NCBI GenBank assembly: GCA_010909165.1
Contig: MU008204.1
Span: 141,810-205,809 of the forward strand
Length of the DNA: 64,000 bases
Source of the DNA: Anthoceros angustus
Lineage: Eukaryota; Streptophyta; Anthocerotopsida; Anthocerotales; Anthocerotaceae
Reading direction: 5' to 3'
Part shown: positions 44,901 to 59,320 of the stretch, one piece after another
How the letters are laid out: each line of letters starts with the position of its first letter
How positions within the stretch are numbered: the stretch's first letter is position 1
The notes under the pieces: generated by a model
What the model saw: only the letters and a program-made list of their open reading frames with translations
What the model was told of the DNA's origin: nothing
The model's database searches: none
Translations under genes and position numbers: made by a program

Positions 44901-47900
44901 TTAAGAATATCAATGCCTTAGCCAAATACGGAATGATACACACGGATGAGTACGGCTACGTTCTCAATCCTCTAGGTTCGTGTTTCCAGATTTTCAAGTA
45001 TGTAGTTGTAGTGCGGAGGGTGCGTATGCCCGATGAGCAGGTAACCCGTCAGTTGTTAGCCTGAAATCTTGTGAGGATGCAGGACCTGGAAGACTGATGA
45101 CCAAATTTTACTTGAAATTCGCCACGATGAAGACCATTGTGGACACTCCACACGGAAGCTCGATGGCGGACCTTCTACGCGTCCTGGCCAAGGCCGAGGA
45201 ACTGTCATGTATGTCCAAATGTGCCACAGTCTTGCGTCTCGTTGGCAAAAGTACGCTTGGCTCCTAGGAAAACAGACGGGGGCTGTCAGGAACCCCCCAG
45301 GTCACTGATGTTTGTTAATGTTTTACATTTGGCACTAGTTCATGTCCAATCGGTTGCGTTTGATTTACTTTCATCTATGTGAGGCCTTCGCTTATCTAGT
45401 CTACTGACCTATGTTTCTGACACCAGGGATCAAATTACGCCGCCATGAAAAGAAGCTTTTGAACTCCATCAACGCGGACACTAGCGGAAGGATAAAGTTT
45501 CATGTAGTGGGTCCTAATGGCAAGGTTAAAAAACGGATTCAGTCGGATGCTGAGAAAATTTTCGTTCTCACAAATGATGCCCTGACTGGAGATCCTGTAG
45601 TCCAAGATTTCACGATGAGCCAGGTTCTTTCCCATCGCTTCATCAGGAGGGATAGCCATGCAGACTGCCTGAATATGTGTCGGATCTGATACGTTGGCAC
45701 GTTTCAGGATGTGAATGGAATATGCTCGAATGGATCAAGAATTGTTCGCTGTATGAGCGAGTATTTCAAGCTGAAAAAGAGATTTAAAGAGACCGTCAGT
45801 TCACTCAAACTTACGAAATGCCTACACCAAAAGCTCTGGGAAGGCAGCCAATACCAGCTGCGGCAATTACATGGAATTGGTGTTGTCACAGCCAAGGTTT
45901 GGGTTTTGTTCCAAGCTTCAGCTTCATACTCCGTTAACATCAGAGCAACCGTTGTTGAACGGTTGCTCTGATGTTTAAGTGGTGTGCAGGCTCTTGTGAA
46001 TGCAGGTATCGACTCTTTTGAGAAATTTGCTGAAGCTGATCCACGACGGATTGAAGCTTTAACTGGTCGAAAGTTTCCATTTGGCAATCAAATAAAAGAG
46101 TCTCTCGATGGGTTGCCTCCCAAAATTGCAATGAGGATGGAAATCTTAAGCCAGTGCATGAGGACTGGAAAGGGGAAGACTGAGGTGAAAGTTTCTCTCA
46201 CTCGTGAATCACAGTGCTCCTCCTCCAAGCGTCACTTTGCCGATTTGGTAAACTCGACTCCTCCTGTGAGATGTCAGCGCTATGAGTGTGAAATGAGTGT
46301 CCTATGCTTCGATTACGGTAGACTACTATGGCTAGATATTTGTTTGAAGTAAAGCTTTGCCTTCACTGGCAGATCATAGGAAGCGAGCAAGACAACAAAA
46401 TTCTGTTCAATGAGAAGATCAGGTATACCCACATGCATGACCTAGGTTCAGATGCCAGAACTGTGTTGGATTGAGAAACGCACACTGTGACTGTCGTTAC
46501 CGAGAATTTCCTGACTAGTCTGAGCTTGTTGTCACAGGCTTGAACAGTTCCCGAGGTACCCCATCGGCTGAGCTGGACATTATGCTTCCATAAGTTTCAA
46601 GCATGGATACCAGATACATCCTGACAGATACTAGTCTTGCCCGATGGTTATTTTGCTCCACATGACCTGCAGCCCATATGTGACCACAATAAACAAGCTG
46701 AGAAATGAGCTGGGCATACTCACTGAGCTGAGTGCAGCGGTTATATCAGAGGAATATGGTATCCTTCTTGACTGGCCCTTCCGCACTGAAACTGATTTGC
46801 AACTGTTCGAGAATCTGACCAGAAGTGTCGAAGAGCAGTTGGTGTTGACGTGGTCGACAAGCTCATCTTAGCAAACCAAGAGAGCAGAATGAATGGACAA
46901 CCTGGGCAAGTTATAGAAACACGAAAGTCTTCTTCAAAGACCAAAGACAAAACAGCTGACTTGTCCTCATGCAAGAGTTTGACTGCTAAGCCTAGTGTCT
47001 CGTTTGCGGAAGAGTTGCGGCAAGAAAATGGTTGCGACGAACTAAATCCTCTGGCCATACCAGAACCAAACCTGGAAGATGGGGTGACAGTTACAGCAGC
47101 TGAGTAAGAGTTTCATCCAACTTGTGCCTCTAGGCTGTACCCTCGTTACATTAGTCTTTCGGAGAAACTGGTCCAACATGATTTAGAAGCTCGTTGTTGC
47201 ACTTTTTGGATTGCAGATCTGCATGCAGTCAGCAGCCTCAAGATGGAGAGACAAGCAGGGGCAAGTTTGCTTACATGGGCTGGCTGGTGCAATCTGCAAA
47301 ATATCCTCAAGCCGTTGGGGTTTTCCAGCTTACAACAAGCCTTTTTGGATGCAGATGAGGAGGAACTCATTGCCACCGACTTTTCACAATCCAGGGCTCG
47401 GCCAATTGCAGCCGGTGGAGACTCGATCTTTGACCACATACGAAAGAAAGCAAAGACATTCCAGCCCAATTCTGGTCTCTCCTATCGAGCTGGTATCGGT
47501 GGTACTGAGAGTGCATCAACTCGGCAAGTCTTACAGAGCCCCACAGTCATTCCACAAGAAAGACGCTGTGCTTTGTCAGCCACAAGATCCGACGCCAGTC
47601 ACGGGGCTTCACCCGAAGCTAATCCAGCGGCGGAATCAGCATCCAAATGTGCCAGTAAGGCCAGCGCACCGGTACTGGTCCAGGGGCCAACAGGAGTGGC
47701 ATCTGAATGGCACAGCCTGCAAAGAACGGAGCAGACATGCGGAAGAGCCGCACAGGGACCAGCCTCCTCTACAACTGGGCCTTCAGATGCCAACCAGTGG
47801 GCTCCAAGCTACATCGATGAGGATGAGGAATTGGACGCCTATGCTCTCAACTACAGAAGTCCACCCAGGTCGCCCCGCAATGATGCAGCCTCAAGAGTTC

Positions 47901-48172
47901 CTAGCGACGGCAGGAACGAGCCAACAGTCGCACAGCCGGTAGCCAGCTTCAGCAGCTGCCAGCAACACGATCCTCAGACGTACGTGCTGCTAACTTCTCA
48001 ATATCCTCTGGCCTGCCTGTGTATGTGCGCAACCACTCACCAGGTGGCAACGCACAATGTGGCGCGCAGGTGCGCGGAGGTCCCGGGACCCGACCTGGCT
48101 CGACTTCCGGCGTGGGACATGAGAGGAACCCTGGTAGACGGACTCAGCATTTTCGCCCTCCTTTGTCGGTGA
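41807..48172 (+). CDS. MER3: Meiotic crossover DNA helicase MER3/HFM1 (ROCK-N-ROLLERS type)
   Basis: Ski2-like superfamily 2 helicase that promotes class I crossovers. About 25 phase-consistent exons: 41807-41886, 41974-42157, 42249-42413, 42496-42733, 42845-42881, 42968-43014, 43135-43172, 43279-43300, 43388-43600, 43687-43843, 43960-44011, 44090-44161, 44317-44366, 44493-44610, 44744-44807, 44892-44975, 45083-45208, 45427-45623, 45708-45896, 45990-46247, 46373-46422, 46538-46555, 46673-46758, 46839-47103, and a last exon from about 47220. Motifs: Walker A APTGSGKT; Ia VYIAPLKALVQEKA; DEVH box LLLLDEVHLLSDPRG; III VAVSATIPNIEDL; IV PTLVFCSTRKGAQEA; V GDLQVLCTTNTLAQGVNLPA; VI MCGRAGRPQFGDSG. 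The winged-helix part has HLNAEIVLMTVTDVSLAI and the Sec63 part LRQLHGIGVVTAK. The C-terminus keeps SIFDHIRKKAK. Intact throughout; the last junction and stop are least certain. Start METCHDPDALKAV at 41807. Confidence 0.93.
45936..45975. repeat. Perfect 17-bp hairpin inside a MER3 intron
   Basis: Arms AACATCAGAGCAACCGT (45936-45952) and ACGGTTGCTCTGATGTT (45959-45975) are perfect reverse complements around a 6-nt loop. The hairpin lies wholly in the intron 45897-45989, just before the acceptor at 45989. Confidence 0.9.
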
Positions 48173-48589
48173 CGGTTTCCCCAGTACCCTGGAACTACCC
48201 TACCCTACCCTGCCCTACCCGCCAGAGTGGTCTCGGCCCTGCTGTCGTCCTGACCTGCTGACGGAGGACGCGTAGCCAGATGCGCCCAATCCACATCGAG
48301 TGGCCTGGGGGCCCGCCAGCGTGGCCTCCACGCCGGCGAAACCTGCCCTTGTTGAACGCAAAGGTGGCGAAAGTGGATCTCCGATCCCCTTCATCCTACA
48401 AAGTTAGTCGGACAAGGCCGGGCGGTCGAGGTGGCTGCACGGCAGCCGCATACACATGGTTCAGGATGCATTTGCATCTAGGCAAAGCCGAATCCGAAAT
48501 CCGGTTCTCTCCCGCCCCGTCCCCCCCTGGAGGCCCTCGTCCCCGAATTCAAGCATGTCAATCCGTGAGGTGGAGAAGTGAAGGCAGGC
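48173..48589. other. MER3-HCF173 intergenic region
   Basis: Contains repeated TACCCTACCC-type sequence (48190-48215). Otherwise this is the probable promoter/5'UTR of HCF173. No gene seen. Confidence 0.5.
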
Positions 48590-51500
48590 ATGGCCGGCAC
48601 CGCGCTGCGCACCTGCATCGGCCTGGACCGGGTTCGGGTTTCGCTGTCCTCGGACGCGTCCCCGTCCCTGCCCCTGCCCCTGGGGGTGCGCCCGCGATGT
48701 GGCAGGCCGAGGATGGTGACAATGTGCGCAGCGGCGGGCGAGGAAACCGAGCAGGCGCAGGCGCAGGCGCAGGCGCAGGAGGCGGAAGCGGAAGCGAGCA
48801 GCAGCAGCGGCAGCAGCAGCAGCAGTGGCCAGAAGGTGGTGAGCCTGAGCCTGGAAGATGTGAACCCCATCGGGCTGGGCCGGCGCTCCCGTGAGCTCTT
48901 CGACGACGTTTGGCGCAGGCTGACGGAGCTGGGGCAGCTGGGCTCCCCCCGCTCCGGTCCGGACGGCTACGAGCTGGAGAATGTGCTGGTGGGCGGCCCC
49001 ATGTGCGACTTCACAATTCCCAACGCCGACCTCACCACCGTCCTGGTGGCCGGCGCCACCGGCAAGGTGGGCCGCATTCTCGTCCGCAAGCTCCTCCTGC
49101 GAGGCTACAAAGTGAAGGTCGGTTTCCTGAGTGCGGAGACCTCCCCCTGGGCCCTCCCTATCCCTAGCTTGACCTGCATTGGATTGAATTCGGAAAGTGG
49201 GGGAAAATTGTTGGGCATTGGCAGGCCTTGGTGAGGAAGGATGATCCCGACACCCTGGAGCAGCTCCCGCGATCCGTGCAGATCGTGGTGGGAGATTTGG
49301 GCGACCCCGCCACCCTCAAGGACGCGGTTTTGGGGTGCAGCAAGATCATCTGCTGCGCCACAGCGCGCACCTCGCTCACCGCGGATCTGGTGCGCGTCGA
49401 TAACCAGGGCGTGCGCAACCTCTCCAAGGCCTTCCAGGTACCCCACCGCGTCCGCGTCCGCGTCCGCGTCCGCATCCGCATCCGCAATTGCCACTGCTGC
49501 TGCATCCCTTCTTCTCGACGCAGGATTACAACCACAAGCTGGCCCAGCTTCGGTCCGGCCGGAGCAGCAAGAGCAAGCTGCTGCTGGCCAAGTTCAGCCG
49601 CGAGAACGAGCTCCAGGGCTGCGACCTCCGGGAGGGAACCTACTTCACGGACGACATTGCTGTCAAGTACGATGGGGGAATGGATGCCAATTTGGAGGTC
49701 GGGGACGACGGAAATGCCGTCTTCTCAGGTGGGATCCGCTCCCCCGCGTGTGCCATTTCCCTTCTGTACATGCGGGGGATGTGCCCCTTGGTTCGTGACA
49801 TGCTCCCGCACCTCCAGGATACGTCTTCACTCGCGGAGGCTATGTGGAGTTCGTCAAGAGGCTTTTCCTTCCGCCCGGTTTCACTCTCGACAGGTCGGTG
49901 CCTTTTTTCTCTTGCCCTTCCGCAATGTAGTCCAATGCCGATTTAATATTTGCCTCGCCTCCCTTTCCCTCCTCCCTGCTCACGGCCGCGGGTTGGCAGA
50001 TACGATGGTTTGGTGCTGTCCGTCTGCGGGGACGGCAAGTCCTACACCCTCTTGCTGGAGGCGGGTGCTGCGGATGGCAGCTCCCCCAGCAAGTCCTATT
50101 TTTCTCGATTCTCGACCCGGTTCGGTTACAGCAGGGTGGGTCACATCCTTCGCTTCCTTCATTCCATCGTCTTGCAACCCTGACATTTTCTCCTCGGAGG
50201 CTTGAGCTCTCGGCGCCTGCTCTGCTTGGCCGCCAGCAGATCAGGATACCTTTCTCGTCGTTTCGGCCGGTGAATCCAGAGGATCCTGCGCTGGATCCGT
50301 TCCTCGTTCATACTCTCGTCATTCGATTCGAGCCACGGAAACAGGTAGGTTTTGCTCTGCCCCCTGTCGAGCGGCATCTCTGCTATCCGGAGGCGATGAC
50401 GTTCATGCGTGCGTTCAGAGGGCTCAACCCGGCAGACCAGCTCCAGCAGCTGCAAACGGGGCACCCGCAGCAGCAGCAAGGGACGTGAACAGTTTCAAGC
50501 TTGGTCTCGACTACATCAAAGCTTTACCAGTACGTCTGTTTGGAACCTAACCTATGACGGGGTGTTGTGTTGTCGTGTGTGTGCCGTGCCGTGCTGTGCT
50601 GTGCCTCCCAGTTGTCACACCCTCTCTCTTGTATTTAACGGGGTCCTGGGCTTCTGCAGGGTGGCCAGGAAACCGACTTCATCCTTGTGTCGTGTTCTGG
50701 AGCTGGTGTAGACCTCGCCAGACGGGAACAAGTCTTGAAGGCCAAACAGGTTTGTCTCTGGGCAACGGCAACCCCTGGTCTACCAGGTAGCTCATCTTGG
50801 TTCTGTTCAAGTCTAATGATGTTCATCGGGCTGTGTTTGCCGTTAGGCTGGGGAGGCAGCGTTGAGGAACTCTGGTCTTGGGTACACAATCATCAGACCC
50901 GGGCCACTTCAGGTGGGAATCTGGGGCTCTAAGGCCTCTCCTCGACCCCGCGTCGGATGCGGCGGTCACTGAGCCCGGTCACGTTGTTGGGTTTGTGGTT
51001 GCGCAGGAAGAGCCTGGAGGTCAACGAGCCCTTGTTTTCGATCAGGGTGACCGCATCAGTCAGGTTGGCCACTTGTTATGAGACAGGCACATGCTGTAGA
51101 TAGAGGCCATGCCGGGTTCTGAGATGCCTCTTTTTAACTGGATCCTTTCCCGGGTTGGGTTAATTTTTGCAGAGCATCAGCTGTGCCGATGTGGCTGACG
51201 TGTGTGTGAAGTCCCTGCACAACCCAACGGCCAGGAACCGAAGCTTTGACGTGAGTGACAGCCTGGGTTTTGCAATTTACAGGATGCATTACGGCCGATT
51301 TGGCAGAGATTTTGACACAGCAGAGTGGGGTCGGTGCTGTTGTGTTCAGGTGTGCTACGAGTACTCATTGGAGTCTGGTCAAGGGCTTTATGAACTGGTA
51401 CGTCGCTGACCACTGTCGTCACTGGTGTTGTTATGTATGTAGTTGCTTAGGATTCTGGAGAGTGAATCTCAACCACTTTCACAACGGGCCCAATGTGGAT

Positions 51501-51612
51501 CATTTGCGTGCTGTAGTTCACTAATGTTCGGCCCGTACAGGTTGCACATTTGCCCGACAAATCCAACAACTACTTGACTCCGGCTCTGGCTGTCCTTGAG
51601 AAGAACACGTAG
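48590..51612 (+). CDS. HCF173: HCF173, chloroplast atypical SDR with CIA30 domain
   Basis: In Arabidopsis, HCF173 binds psbA mRNA and is needed for its translation and hence photosystem II biogenesis. Thirteen exons, all phases agreeing: 48590-49117, 49225-49437, 49524-49728, 49818-49893, 50000-50135, 50240-50344, 50419-50529, 50660-50749, 50847-50912, 51007-51063, 51173-51250, 51350-51397, 51541-51612; 594 aa, the expected length. The N-terminus is transit-peptide-like, followed by a QA/SSSG low-complexity linker. The Rossmann start is VLVAGATGKVGRILVRKLLL; then GDLGDPATLKDAVLGCSKII. A CIA30-type insert follows (DYNHKLAQLRSGRSSKSKLL, GGMDANLE, GYVFTRGGYVE, YDGLVLSVCGDGKSYTLLLE, RPVNPEDPALDPFLVHTL). 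The SDR part resumes (TDFILVSCSGAGV, LGYTIIRPGPL, EEPGGQRALVFDQGDRISQ, ISCADVADVCVKSLH) and ends LTPALAVLEKNT. Intact. Confidence 0.96.
49450..49488. repeat. GCGTCC/GCATCC hexanucleotide microsatellite in HCF173 intron 2
   Basis: Consecutive CGCGTC units followed by CGCATC units fill the start of intron 49438-49523. A separate in-frame CAGGCG repeat in exon 1 (about 48760-48783) encodes the QAQAQAQ tract. Confidence 0.9.
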
Positions 51613-52200
51613 TTTCCCGACCCGACTGTGGAGTCGTGGATCGTTTGTATACATTCTGTCTGTACATTTTACCGTGACGCAGATGAGCTGGGTATGGGTG
51701 ATTGGGGGTACGGAACAACCCCCTCCCCAATCCCCGCCAGTGAGGTGTTGTAGCCTGTAACGCGGATATGCATCAACATTCTTTACTTCACGCACTGAAG
51801 CTGCTCTCAGCATGTTCCAGAAGTGTCTGTTGCTCTTCAGTTGCTAGAATCACAGAAAGGCGTTGCCTCAATTGCTCTCTTGTCCGGCACGAGAGATCCT
51901 GTCAGACTGCATCCATCCCGGTGCCATGCTTGTGTGATCAATCACAGCTTCTGACGACCCCTGCGCCGTCCCCAATGGACGCATGTTATTCTTGATGAGC
52001 TGCAGATGTGAGTGGGTCCCTCGGGCTTGTCCCAAGCCTAAGTATCCGGATTTGGCAGGCGGATTTGGCAGGCCCAAGAATCGGCCTTCCTTTTGTCGCT
52101 CTTGAACTGTGTGTCCTCAGCGTTACGCGGCTGCAAGTTAGCACAACAAGGCCTTACTTAAGCTACAACACACCACCAAGTTCCTCCCTCTTCCTCCTCA
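51613..52200. other. HCF173 3' flank and CKX 5' flank
   Basis: No coding region supported. The last ~60 bp before the CKX ATG is CT-rich (TTCCTCCCTCTTCCTCCTC), typical of a plant 5' leader. GGCGGATTTGGCAG is partly duplicated near 52055-52070. Confidence 0.5.
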
Positions 52201-54733
<2,533 letters not shown>

Positions 54734-56670
54734 CCCAGTCTGGTATCATTACCTATGTCTCTAGTGCTCAGCAACGCAGCAATGCAGCATCCTAGACTAG
54801 CACATTCCAATTCCTGTGGAGGGACTGAGCAGCAGCAAGAATGTTCGTTCGTGCACTTAGGTCACCCTCGGATTTTAGCCCGATCCGCCCCCAGCTCTGC
54901 AACTGAACTGCGAACTGTGGACAAGCGTGTGGTTTGGTGTGGTGTGAAGATGAGAGCAAATTATTGTGCCAGAGCACTGGAGCTGTACAGTACCAGCCCC
55001 CGCCCCGGAGGTTGACATCCTGAAGCGTGGAAGAAAAGCTGCAGACAGGTGCTGGTGGGCTGGGACGATCTGGACAATCTGCCCAAGCTCCAGTTCCAGG
55101 CTCTCCAGGCTTTCCCAACTATCGTCTTATAATGCGGAGGACAAAACGCATCATCCATGTTCAGGACTCCAGCACGCGGGTGCGATGCCGAAGAATCAGG
55201 GCGGCTCTCTCTGCAGCATCAACTACCCAGAAACATACACAAGACTGCCTCCCATTATTCGTATTCCTCACGTGGCACACCAAGCACGTCTCATTTTTTA
55301 TTCATTTTATCAGGACCACTGTTTTGCCTCGGTGTGCGGCCCATGATTGGCCACGACGAACGCAAGTAGCCGAGTTCCAGGCCCGGGGGAAGGTGGATCA
55401 GATGCAAATGGTGAGCCCATGAGACGGAGACGTAGGGACAGGGATCGGGATCGGGGTCGGGACCCGGTCCGAGCTGGGCCGCACCGAGGCGCGCCATACG
55501 ATTCGCATGAGCCCGCCCCCTGGGGTTCATGCAAAGCTCAATGCTCGCCGGCCCGTTTCTTGTCAGGACTCGTCACCACACCATCCAACGTGGTAGGCTG
55601 CGTTACCCAAGACCTTGGCGACATGAATTCTTGGTCAAGACAGTTAACTCTGGGAACCTCAGATACCGGTTCGAGTCGCTGGATTAGCGAACAGCAAGTT
55701 CATCTGATGTACATAGCCCACCAGGCCTGCTCGGATGGGGTTACATAACGGGACGCTAAGGGAAGAAGTTAACACAACAGTACAGCGGGGTCTCTCTTTC
55801 CCTGCAGCAACAAATTGCAACAACCAGGCCTTCAATTCGGCCAACCACCGATTAACGAGCGTACTCGGTACTGCTCTGCCGTGAGGTGCAACTTTCCTGC
55901 TAGGACGCACATTTACGGTTCCGGATAAATGGGAGCGGGAGGGGAAGATGAGAGCCGCACGTCATAATGCATCGGTGTCGCTTCTACACCGACTGCTTGG
56001 CTTGCAAGAACAAATCTTCTTGCAACCTAGATGCAATGCTGTCGTCCCAACGCTCTTTGTCTCAACACTGTACGTCGACGTATCGAACTCCCAAATATGG
56101 CAGGGGCGAGTATTTGTGGCTGTGTTGAGTTGGGCTGGGCCGGCCAACCTGGGCCCCGCGATGACATGACACTGGACAGTACATACTCCCAGTCCCCGGC
56201 TCATCAAAAGACCTAGCTGCCCGGGCCTGCAAATTGTGGTAGGTATGGTGGCATTGCTACCGGCGCCATTCCAGTGTCCAGCGTTCCGATTTCCGGGCTG
56301 CGATAGGTATGGTGGGAGTGGCCTTCCCTCGCTCCCGCCAAGAGCTCGCCGGGTTACTGGCCATGGTGCGTCTTGCGGTGTGTGGAGAAGGCCTGTTATA
56401 AGAGGATCTGCAATCAGATTCTGCCTTTCAGAATTATGCACTGTGGAGAATTGGTGCTGCTTGGAGCCGCGGCTTCCTTCGCAGGCAAGTCCGGGGCGGG
56501 CTCAGCAGCGCACATTTAATTCTGCTCAGCGTCGGGAGGGAGCAAGGTTTTGGAAGGGGAGATGTGAGGTTCTGTTGCCGGTGCGATCCTGTGACAGTCG
56601 TGGATCGAGAGCGAGAGCGAGAGCGGATTTCTTTTCGGGAGGAGGTGGTGTTTGGATCCTCGGACGCGGG
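54734..56670. other. Intergenic region, no gene recognised
   Basis: Several open frames of 60-130 codons on both strands lack recognisable domains and overlap one another. The last ~400 bp is probably the 5' flank of the small gene at 56671, since its final 30 bp are conserved upstream of the duplicate at 58976. Confidence 0.45.
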
Positions 56671-57018
56671 ATGGGGAGGAAGCTGAGATTCAGCATGAGA
56701 TGGCAAGCGACGCTGGACAGAGTGCGGAGGAGTACGGAGTACGTGAAGCTGGAGAACGGGAGTGACGCTCCCTTGAAGCAGAAAGGGACGAAGATGAAGA
56801 CGCTGAGGCTGGGAGCGGGAGCTGTGACGATGAGCTGCGGGATGCCACGGCTGCGCATCCGCATCCGACCTCTTGTGGTGCTCAGGCGCATGCGTAACTC
56901 GTATGAGAAATTCATGATCAACGTAGCTGCCAGAGGCGGCATGAACCACCTTGTGATGTCTAACGCCGGGGTTTACAGCGTCGGGCTCCCCGGTGCGGGA
57001 GTTCCAATTGTCTTCTGA
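56671..57018 (+). CDS. Small protein of unknown function, copy 1
   Basis: ORF of 115 aa starting MGRKLRFSMRWQATLDRVRR. I do not recognise the family. It is basic at both the N-terminal and central parts, has YVKLENGSDAPLKQKGTKMK, then RMRNSYEKFMINVAARGG, and ends GVYSVGLPGAGVPIVF. No membrane segment or signal peptide is evident. The start was chosen because the paralogue at 58976 conserves this ATG and the sequence just before it (GGTGTTTGGATSCTC), whereas the open frame further upstream is not conserved. Conservation at the protein level between the copies, with many silent or conservative differences, supports a real coding gene. Confidence 0.65.
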   Translation: MGRKLRFSMRWQATLDRVRRSTEYVKLENGSDAPLKQKGTKMKTLRLGAGAVTMSCGMPRLRIRIRPLVVLRRMRNSYEKFMINVAARGGMNHLVMSNAGVYSVGLPGAGVPIVF

Positions 57019-57744
57019 TCCATGTGAATTATAATGTCTACTGCGCGACCGATCGGTGTGGAAATGTTCCCTGGCAGAGGACACGAATTTTGGAGTGCAG
57101 CTGCTCGAGAGGAGTCTTGTAGACGCTGCGGCCTACGTCTTCGTTCCAGCACTCGTGGTGTCTGCCATTGCCGAGATGCGGAATTGGCCATCGAGCGGAA
57201 CAGGGGAAGTCGCTGGCTGTTGCTTGCAAGCCCGATCGATGCTTGCTTTTCCTCAGCAATTGAGGCAATTTTCCTCCATAGCAAGTTTCAGTGCACTTCA
57301 ATTTGCCCGCAGCTGCTGTCGATCTTTCCAGCAGAATCGACGTCGTTCCAATTTTCCAGAAATTGCGTCTGGTTACTCCCCATAATGCTTGTTTGTGGCA
57401 TGAGTTCCTGCTGGACTGACCATTTTCTCGGATCCGGTCACGGAGAAGATGCTTTTACCGTGCAACTATACTATTTTCATAACTTCTTTTTGTACAGTTG
57501 CTCCAACGTGGACCACGCTGGCAGTGCCTTCGTTATTTCGAAGAGCTTCTGGAGAAAAAGGTCTGTAATGATGATACTAAACCTTTCTTTGAGCTTTGCT
57601 TCCGGCCAAGCGTCGGACCTAAGGATAGCTTAAGCTCTGTTTTTTAGTGAAAAGTTTTCTGTATTTATCAAAAATATTTGCAGGCCACTCCACCCCCCCA
57701 CAAATACCCTACACCCACCAAACTCAAAAAGCTAACGGCAGTCT

Positions 57745-58100
57745 CATGTGCACAAGAGGCTACTGACCTAACCCAAGAGGCTACTTACCTAACCCAAGGC
57801 TTCAATGTCATGTGTGCACAGGAGGCTGCTTTCATAACTCCAGGCTTCAATCTCATACGTGCACAAGAGGATGCTCACCTAACTCTAAGCTTCCGGTATC
57901 TGATATGTGTGCAGGAGGATGCTCACCAAACCCCAAGCTTCCGGTAGGATGCTCACCTAACTCTAAGCTTCCGGTATCTGATATGTGCGCATGAGCATGC
58001 TCACCAAACCCCAAGCTTCCGGTATCGCTAACTATAGGCTTCAATCTCATATGTGCATAGGAGGATGCTTACCTAACCATAAGCTTCCGGTATCGGCTGG
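57745..58100. repeat. ~50-bp tandem repeat array
   Basis: Imperfect units with GTGCACAAGAGG or GTGCAGGAGGATGCTCACC, then AACCCCAAGCTTCCGGTA or AACTCTAAGCTTCCGGTA, then TCTGATATGTG. About seven units with variable truncations. Confidence 0.8.
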
Positions 58101-58228
58101 AAGTCCTACTCCCACCACTAACCCTTCTCGCCAAACACAAGGACTATGGCCACAAATACATATGATTGTTGCAACACATACATTCTATTGTTGCAACACA
58201 TCTCATATCTGAGTCTTACGAGAATAAG

Positions 58229-58490
58229 TCTTAGAGGTGTATAGGATGATGCATAGATCAAAATGATGACCATAGATATCTTCTTAGAGGTGTATAGGAT
58301 GATGCATAGATCAAAATGATGACCATAGATATCGTCTTAGAGGTGTATAGGATGATGCATAGATCAAAATGATGACCATAGATATCTTCTTAGGTGTATA
58401 GGATGATGCAAAGATCAAAATGATGACCATAGATATCGTCTTAGAGGTGTATAGGATGATCCATAGATCAAAATGATGACCATAGATATC
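58229..58490. repeat. 53-bp tandem repeat array
   Basis: Five units starting at 58229, 58282, 58335, 58388 and 58439, each with TCTTAGAGGTGTATAGGATG and ATAGATCAAAATGATGACCA. The fourth is 2 bp shorter. A diverged sixth copy lies near 58735-58782. Confidence 0.92.
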
Positions 58491-58975
58491 GAGATTATGC
58501 AAGCCCTAGGGCCACATATGTAGTGCTCCTAGAGCTCTACATATCATATATTTTATGCACTGAACCTCGAAAATCCCTATTTTCTGGGATCTCTTGACAG
58601 TACTATTAAGCTTGCAACTAGACGAAGTCAGAGTTAATTATTTTGTAAATTATTAAGTAAAAACTGATTATTTAACAAGTAGAGTTTGGGTAAGGCATAG
58701 ATCAGACTCCTCATATCAGAGTTTGGAGAACAAGTCCTAAAGGTGTTTAGGATAATGCATATATCAAAATAATGGCCATCGATATCAAGATTATGCAAGC
58801 CCTAGGGCTATATATGTAGTGCTCCTAGAGCTCTACATATCATATATTTTGTGTGTAGAACCTATAAAATTCCTATTTTCTAAGCTCTCTTGATAGTACA
58901 GTTAAGCTTGTAACTAGACTAAGTGAGAGCTAATTAGTTTTAGGAGCAAGTGGTGTTTGGATGCTCAAAGGCACG

Positions 58976-59320
58976 ATGGGGAGGAAGCTCAGATTTAGAC
59001 TTAGATGGCAAGCGATAATGAACAAAGTGCGGAAAAGAACAAAGTATGTGAAGCTGGAGAATGAGGGTGATGCTCCCTTGAAGCAAAAAGGCACGACGAT
59101 GAAGACACAGAGGTTGGGAGGGGAATCTGTGAGAATGGGTTGCGGGAAACCGCTGTTGCGCATCCAACCTCTTATGGTGCGCATGCGTAACTCGTATGAG
59201 AAATTCACGATCAACGTAGCTGCCAGAGGCGGCTTGACCCAACTTGTGATGTCTAACGCCAGGGTTTTCAGCGTTGGCCTCCCCGGTGCGGGAGTTCCAA
59301 TTGTCTTTCGATCCATGTAA
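58976..59320 (+). CDS. Small protein of unknown function, copy 2
   Basis: ORF of 114 aa, paralogue of the protein at 56671. It starts MGRKLRFRLRWQAIMNKVRK, keeps YVKLENEGDAPLKQKGTTMK and MRNSYEKFTINVAARGG, and ends FSVGLPGAGVPIVF plus three extra residues (RSM). It is slightly shorter in the arginine-rich centre. Many differences from copy 1 are G-to-A or C-to-T, consistent with methylation-driven decay, yet the frame is intact. The upstream flank is conserved for about 30 bp only. Confidence 0.6.
   Translation: MGRKLRFRLRWQAIMNKVRKRTKYVKLENEGDAPLKQKGTTMKTQRLGGESVRMGCGKPLLRIQPLMVRMRNSYEKFTINVAARGGLTQLVMSNARVFSVGLPGAGVPIVFRSM

Larger units (their letters stand above)
57019..58975. other. Spacer between the duplicated small genes, rich in tandem repeats
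   Basis: 57019-57740 has no recognisable gene. It is followed by a ~50-bp repeat array (57745-58100), a 53-bp array (58229-58490) and two copies of a CCTAGGGCYAYATATGTAGT segment (about 58505 and 58800). No conserved ORF. Confidence 0.55.

Noticed and set aside
55605-55690. Possible tRNA (B-box-like GGTTCGAGTC near 55670)
   Set aside because: The sequence around it does not form a T-arm or acceptor stem on inspection, and no matching A box is present at the right spacing.
57034-57633. 199-codon ORF downstream of the first small gene
   Set aside because: No recognisable domain, not conserved at the duplicate locus, and overlapped by minus-strand frames of similar length.
58311-58502. ORF with repeated IDLWIILYTS-type units
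   Set aside because: It is the translation of the 53-bp non-coding tandem repeat.
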